Positions 58,379 through 64,000 of a DNA stretch of 64,000 bases are shown here, piece after piece (position 1 is the stretch's first letter; each line of letters starts with the position of its first letter). The translations under genes were made by a program, and so were the position numbers. The DNA is from Silene latifolia. Lineage: Eukaryota > Streptophyta > Magnoliopsida > Caryophyllales > Caryophyllaceae. The stretch is from positions 40,435,969 through 40,499,968 of the forward strand of contig NC_133538.1 in assembly GCF_048544455.1 (NCBI RefSeq), given 5' to 3'. The notes below the pieces were generated by a model, which was given only the letters and a program-made list of their open reading frames with translations, ran no database searches and had not been told where the DNA came from.

Positions 58379-60214
58379 TTATAGAGTTAAATACTCCCTT
58401 GTTAAAAAATCAGGGAGGTGATTATCAGATCCTTTTTTATAATGTATCTCGAAATCAAAAGGGGCTAAATGAGCTTGCCACCTTGCAAACATTTGTTTGG
58501 AAACATCATGTTTAAAATCTTTTTGAAACATAAATTTCGCAGAACTACAATCAGTTCTAATTGTAAATTTTTGGTTATATAAATCATTTTGAAATTTTAA
58601 AACACATCTGACTATGGCTAAAACTTCTTTAGCAACAGTTGCATAATGAGATTGTGCAAAATTCCATTTTCCTGAATAGAATCGGACTAAAAATTCTTGT
58701 TTATTATTAGGATCAATTTGTTTAAGAATCCCTCCATAACCAATGTCTGAAGCATCTGTTTCCACTATTTTTTCCCAATGAGGGTTTGCCAAACTAAGGC
58801 ATGGTAAAGATATAACTTTACTCTTAATTTTCCGGACAGCTTTAGTGTGATCATTAGACCAAGCACAAGGATTCTTCTTCAACCTGTCATATAAAATAGC
58901 TGTGTCTTTTGCCAAATCATCATAATATGGTGAAATATAATTTAGACTTCCTAAGAATCTTTGAAGTTGAGTTTTATCAGTAATTTCATCTGGGAATTTA
59001 GATCCAAATTCAATGCTTCTATTGATTGGAATAATTTGGCCTTTCTCAATATTATGACCCAAAAATCTGATTTTGGTCTGAAATAAAGACATTTTAGTTT
59101 TAGAAATTACTAAACCATTAGATATGACAATTTTTTTGAAAATATCTAAATGCTTAAAATGTTCTTCTATATTCATAGAGAAGACGAGAATGTCATCAAT
59201 ATAAACTATGATAAAATGACTATAATTGTTAAAAATATCATTCATAATTTTTTGGAATTCTGATGGAGCATTTTTCAATCCAAAAGGCATAACATGCCAT
59301 TCATATTGTCCAAAAGGAACATTAAAAGCAGTTTTATATCTGTCTGCTGGGTCAATTTGAATCTGCTAATAACCAGATTTTAAATCAAATTTAGAAAATA
59401 TGAGGGCTTTATACAAACGATCTAATAAATCTTTTTTATTAGGTATTGGATATCTAATCCATTTTAAAACTTTATTTAAAGGTTTATAATTAATAACTAA
59501 TCTAGGAACTCCTCGTTCCTTTTCAGCATTTTTGTTAACATAAAAAGTTGTACATGACCAAGGTGATTTGGATGGTCCAATAAGCTTTTTCTCTATAAGA
59601 GAACTTATTTCTTTTTTGCAAAATTCCAAATATTCGGAATTCATTTGACAAGGTCTAGCCTTGGTAGGAACATTTTCTTCCCTAAAATCTTCTTCATACG
59701 AAAGATTTACTATATGCTTCTTTCTATTCCAAAAAGCATTAGGATGATCATTGCAAATAGATAGAGAAAATTGGTTTTCAGTATCGATTATTTTCTTTTT
59801 TAATTTAGGATTTTTTAACTTCTGATCTATAGTCAAAATATTAACTTCATGTTTTAAAAAACTTAATTGATTTTCTTTTAAAGAGATTTTACTATAAATC
59901 TCAGTTATAGCCTTCATAAAGGGTTTCATAATGAAACTAAAAGTTATAGTTTTTCCTTGATAATTGGCAGTTAAATTCTTATTATCAGCAGTAAAAGGAT
60001 AAATTTTTGTTATAAAAGGTGTTCCAAGAATAATAGGAACTGAAAGTTTATTTTTGACTAAAAGAAAGCTTAAAGGAATGCAGGTGTTATTAACACATAT
60101 ATCAGCTTTTGGGAGCTTAAATTCAATATCCAATTTATCTCCCTCCTGCGTGAGATAAATTATGAGTAGTTTTGACAAAATATCTGGAGTCAATTTCTCC
60201 TTCTTGTATAACAT
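58379..60214 (-). pseudogene. Viral reverse transcriptase-RNase H, with one nonsense codon
   Basis: A minus-strand frame from about 60214 to 58379 with a stop at 59366-59368 inside the RT fingers/palm region. It shows the end of the protease domain (IILGTPFI), the RT palm YIDDILVFS, MPFGLKNAPSEFQ, and RNase H with TDASDIGYGG. The frame joining it to the upstream coat-protease ORF is lost by a frameshift within the protease near 60140-60170. Length and order fit caulimovirid polymerase. It ends a few bases before the next ORF. Confidence 0.85.
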
Positions 60215-62798
60215 TTAAGTCTGCTCCAGTGTCAATTAAAGCAATAAATTCTTTAGAAAATTGATTATTAATCCTGAGCAAGATCTTAACATACCATTTT
60301 TGGCTAGCAACCATATTTATGATTTGGAGAAATTTTTTATTTCTCTCTATTTCTAGGGGTGTATCAACAAGTTGCATAGCTTGATCTTTACCATCTATGT
60401 TAGGGATAAAGTCAGGGATAGGAATATCATGGTTAGCAACCTTTTTACCTTTAAATTCCTGATCATTATTTATCAAATCATGTTGAAAAATAAAAAGTTT
60501 TTCAAGATTAGAAATTCTTATATCATTTCTTTGTTCTTCAGTTTTAAGATGTTTAATTTCAGATTTTAAATTATCCATCTCTTTCAAAATATCTTGTAAA
60601 GAAGAAGGACTAGAAGTTGTATTTTTATTTTGGAGACGTTTATAAACTTCATTTAAGGAATAAGGTTTTTCTTCTGTAAAATTCTTATTTTTTTCATATT
60701 CAAAATTATTATGAGAAGTGCTAGGTATATTTTCAATAATTTGAGATCTTAATTCTGCATTTGGGATAGCTTTTAACATATCCAACCAATTATTATTGGT
60801 GAGAACTTGAATTTTTGCATCTTGAAAATTGGATAAAAGATTAAAGAATTCATCTTTTTTGGGATTAATACAAATTTTTCCCTGTCCACATGGTTCACAT
60901 TCCGAACTGGTAGTTGCAGAACTACTATCTGTATAAAAAGAATCATCTTTAAGAATTTTTAAATTATTACTAGAATTACTAGAATCATCTGGCAAAGTTT
61001 CAGTTCCACTTTGTAGATCTTGTTCATTAAGAAATAATTTTGAAATCTTATCTTTAAGATCATCATTTATATCCAAATTATTGATTTGTTTTTGAGTCCA
61101 ACAATTGTTTGCCATATGACCCTTTTTATTACATTTGTAACATCTTATTTCCTTTGGAGGTACATAATCTCTTTTTCTGTAATGTTTTTTATGAAATTTT
61201 CTCTGATTCTTACGATGAGTTTTTTCTTCTAATTTTTCTTTAGAATATCTTTTCTTTTTATATCTAGGATAATAAGTTTTATCCTTACCTTTGTGTTGTT
61301 TTCTACGAGAAGTAGAAGGCATATCCATACCAAATTGTTCACAAAATTCACCTAATTGATTTCTTTCAATAATATTCTGGTGCTTGAGTTGTTGATTTAA
61401 TTTAATCTCATTACAAAGGTTTATACCTTCTGTCGTACGAGCTTTAATAAGGTGACCATAATTATAATGTTCATAATAAATAGAAGGATTATCTCCTCGA
61501 AGAATCTTTCTGATTCTTTCTGCAAATAAATGTGGTAAACCATCAATAAATTTGGCTTTCCAATGAGAGCTATTACATTCAGGTAAAAGCATAACTCTGC
61601 TAAGAAAGGTGTCTTTGTACCACCTAAAATCAGTTAAAGTTTTACATCTAAAATTTTGTAAAAGAGTTCTTGTTGAATCATAATTATTCCCATATTGACC
61701 AGTAAAATGTTCAAGTATATTGACCAGTAAAGTGTAAACCGCAGTTTCTATGACCGTTTCATTTTTAATTTCTGTGGTTGTAAGAATAGTGAGGTAATTA
61801 TCCCACCATCCTTTAAGTTGACCTGTAAATCCTGATATTATCATTTTAGCAACATTAGAATCACTATTATTTGCATTTTTACAACATTGAGAATACATAA
61901 GCATTCTATGACAATGGTTATGAATTTGTTTTTCAGCAAAATAATCTATATTCCATTCGTAAATATCAGTTCCACGATAACTGTTACCGATAATTTCAGC
62001 GTTTTCTTCTTGCATAATATCTACAGGTAAAGGTCGTTTATTATAATACAAAATATTAATAGGTTTTTGACCCCATTTATTTCTTGTGACAATATTCAAA
62101 TTATCTTTGAAATCTGGATATAATTCTTCATTTAAAGTATTTAAACTTAATTGTGAAATCTTTTCAGCTAACTTACTTATTAGCTGTTCATTTTTAATAT
62201 CAGATTGAAATTTAAAATTTTTTATTTCAGGAGGACTTTTGATAATAGGAACCAGCTCTTGTGAAGAAGAAGAATGATCTTCAGCTTTGGTATTCTGGAT
62301 AACTTGATTAAGAAGATTAATGACTTTATTAGTTTTATGATGTAAATCTGTAATATGTTGACCAAGAATTTTTAAAGATATATTAGCATAATTATTCTGC
62401 TCAATTAAAGAATTTAAATGATTAGTAGTTGTTGTAATAGTTCCATTTTCATAAATTTTTGAAAGGGGCATGTAAGAACACCCGTCTAATTTAAACTTTT
62501 TAAGGGGAGGATAGACTCCCTTAACCTCATTTCCATTGAGAAGTTCAAAATTTCTTTCCAGGATAGTCAAATGATTATATAAAAAAGTTGAACAATACCA
62601 AGGGATAAAATAAATAATTTCATTTACTGACTTGCAGTATTCATAAAACTCATCTTGCAAGATATCTTGCTGTTCTTCATCAAAATTATGAAAAAACCAA
62701 GTTCTAAATTTTTCCCAAATAGGAGATTGAAATTCATTACTAATTAATTTTCTAGTTGTTGAACCAGGAGAAAAATCTAGTAAGGTTTTATTAATCAT
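60135..62798 (-). pseudogene. Viral coat protein and start of aspartic protease
   Basis: An open frame of 887 residues from ATG 62798. The coat-protein region has a Lys/Arg-rich stretch followed by the zinc knuckle CYKCNKKGHMANNC (about residues 550-565), typical of caulimovirid capsid proteins. A Ser/Asp/Glu-rich part and a coiled-coil-like segment follow, then the protease active site DTGAD near residue 853. The frame runs out (60135) within the protease because of a frameshift. The ATG overlaps the stop of the preceding ORF by 8 nt. Confidence 0.8.
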
Positions 62799-63507
62799 CA
62801 GTATAACTCATTTGAGACAATGTGTCTGCTTCCTTCTTAGGATGTCGTCTTATAATTTTATCAGAATGCATTCTTAAAACATCTTCATTTGTTTCAATAA
62901 GATCTTCATCTCTTAGTTGAGAAGTTGAACACCTAGATGTATTAGGCATATCTAAATCTTGATCAAGGGCTGAAATAAAAGTCCTATTAGAAAAAGATCT
63001 AGTCATTCTAGAAGTACTACTTCTTGGTCGAATATGATTGTTACCAAAATTTAAAGTAACAAATTTCTCCTTCAGAGTTTGTCAGACATCAAGCAAATTA
63101 GTATCCATAATCGGTTGAGGAGGCATAGCCTGAGTAATTGTCCAATTTTCAGGAAAAGATATTTCTTCCCATTTAATAGCCTTGCCTGTTACAATTGGTT
63201 TCAATAATAATAGTTTCATTTATAGCTTTATCAGCTAATCTACAGTGAGGATTTAACGTATAGAAAGGTTTATAATAAATCCTGTAGCAAATACAAATTA
63301 ATTTAGATCCTTTAGCATAATTGTAACCATGAGTTTTAACATTCAAAGTTAAAGCATCTAGTATATTGTATCTGTTAAGTGTAATTGTAAATTTGGATAA
63401 ACGTTAAAATAGACTGGACCATGAGCCAAACTGGATTTAACAACTCCAATAATTGACTTTTGCCAATTCAAATTTCTGCCATCTCTTAAGGCTGCAATAA
63501 AACTTCC
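62791..63507 (-). pseudogene. Viral movement protein, 5'-truncated and frameshifted
   Basis: The frame entering from the (TAA)n tract contains SSLAHGPVYFNVYPN, a signature of the caulimovirid 30K-type movement protein, which carries virus through plasmodesmata. At least two frameshifts and one stop separate this from the last piece (63006-62791). The N-terminal part is absent here; the gene starts abruptly at the microsatellite. Confidence 0.75.

Positions 63508-64000
<493 letters not shown>

Larger units (their letters stand above)
55911..63507 (-). mobile_element. Endogenous caulimovirid (pararetrovirus) copy, rearranged and defective
   Basis: The minus strand reads movement-protein part, coat protein with zinc knuckle, aspartic protease, RT, RNase H, a downstream ORF, then a viral-type promoter and leader, then a duplicated protease/RT fragment. 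It has no LTRs or integrase domain, as expected for Caulimoviridae. The gene order resembles florendovirus-type endogenous viruses, but the genus is not certain. Every gene is broken by stops, frameshifts or truncation, so the copy is not functional. It lies within a (TAA)n tract on both sides. The break between the two ends appears to fall in the movement-protein gene. Confidence 0.85.

Overview
The window is plant nuclear DNA made almost entirely of nested transposable elements. I recognise no intact host gene, tRNA or rRNA gene. It is eudicot-like because of the Athila-type Ty3/gypsy elements (tRNA-Asp primer sites, ATHILA ORF-1-like second ORF), Ty1/copia-type Gag-only elements, a CACTA element, a hAT-type MITE and an endogenous caulimovirid (pararetrovirus). 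I cannot name the species; nothing here is diagnostic.

Layout, left to right. (1) 1-6659, minus: TG-A, a copia-type element coding only for Gag; its 3' LTR lies outside the window. (2) 6660-28321, minus: Athila-type element G2. Its 3' LTR is split by TG-A (at 6659/6660) and by a second Athila-type element, G1 (7562-19135, minus, near-matching 5-bp target duplications). G2's 3' UTR holds a solo LTR of the TG family (20235-21514, perfect AATTC duplication), and its gag holds a hAT-type MITE (27717-28278). (3) From 28322, plus: Athila-type element G3, inserted in G2 gag. Its 5' LTR holds a complete second Gag-only copia element, TG-B (29502-38238). G3 gag-protease follows (38982-41780), then a motif array, a second acidic ORF and a (GAT)n tract. 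(4) 43118-55335, plus: Athila-type element G4, inserted inside the (GAT)n tract. It has both LTRs, an intact 522-aa ATHILA-type ORF and a 3.0-kb CACTA element (49881-52889) carrying host-gene-like exon fragments. (5) 55449-64000: the start of another LTR-like sequence, a (TAA)n tract, and inside that tract a rearranged minus-strand caulimovirid copy (55911-63507).

How the parts relate. No Athila-type element here carries a full gag-pol. G1 has RT-RNase H-integrase but no Gag or protease. G2 and G3 have Gag-protease but no RT or integrase. G4 has only a gag remnant plus the second ORF. TG-A and TG-B have intact Gag and no pol. The whole block therefore looks like parasitic or mutually complementing elements that would depend on proteins supplied in trans. 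Two signals stand out: an irregular array of a short motif (AATCCGCTCGTCC / AATCCGAGCGTCC, identical flanks with the CGCTCG core inverted), found in the LTR U3 of these elements and again in front of their second ORF; and a candidate 93-nt intron at the end of Gag, conserved in both Gag-only copia copies.

Inferred insertion order: G2 first, then G3, G1, TG-A and the MITE into G2, then TG-B and G4 into G3, then CACTA into G4. TG-B has nearly identical LTRs and is probably among the youngest. All coordinates were read by eye, and percent identities are estimates.
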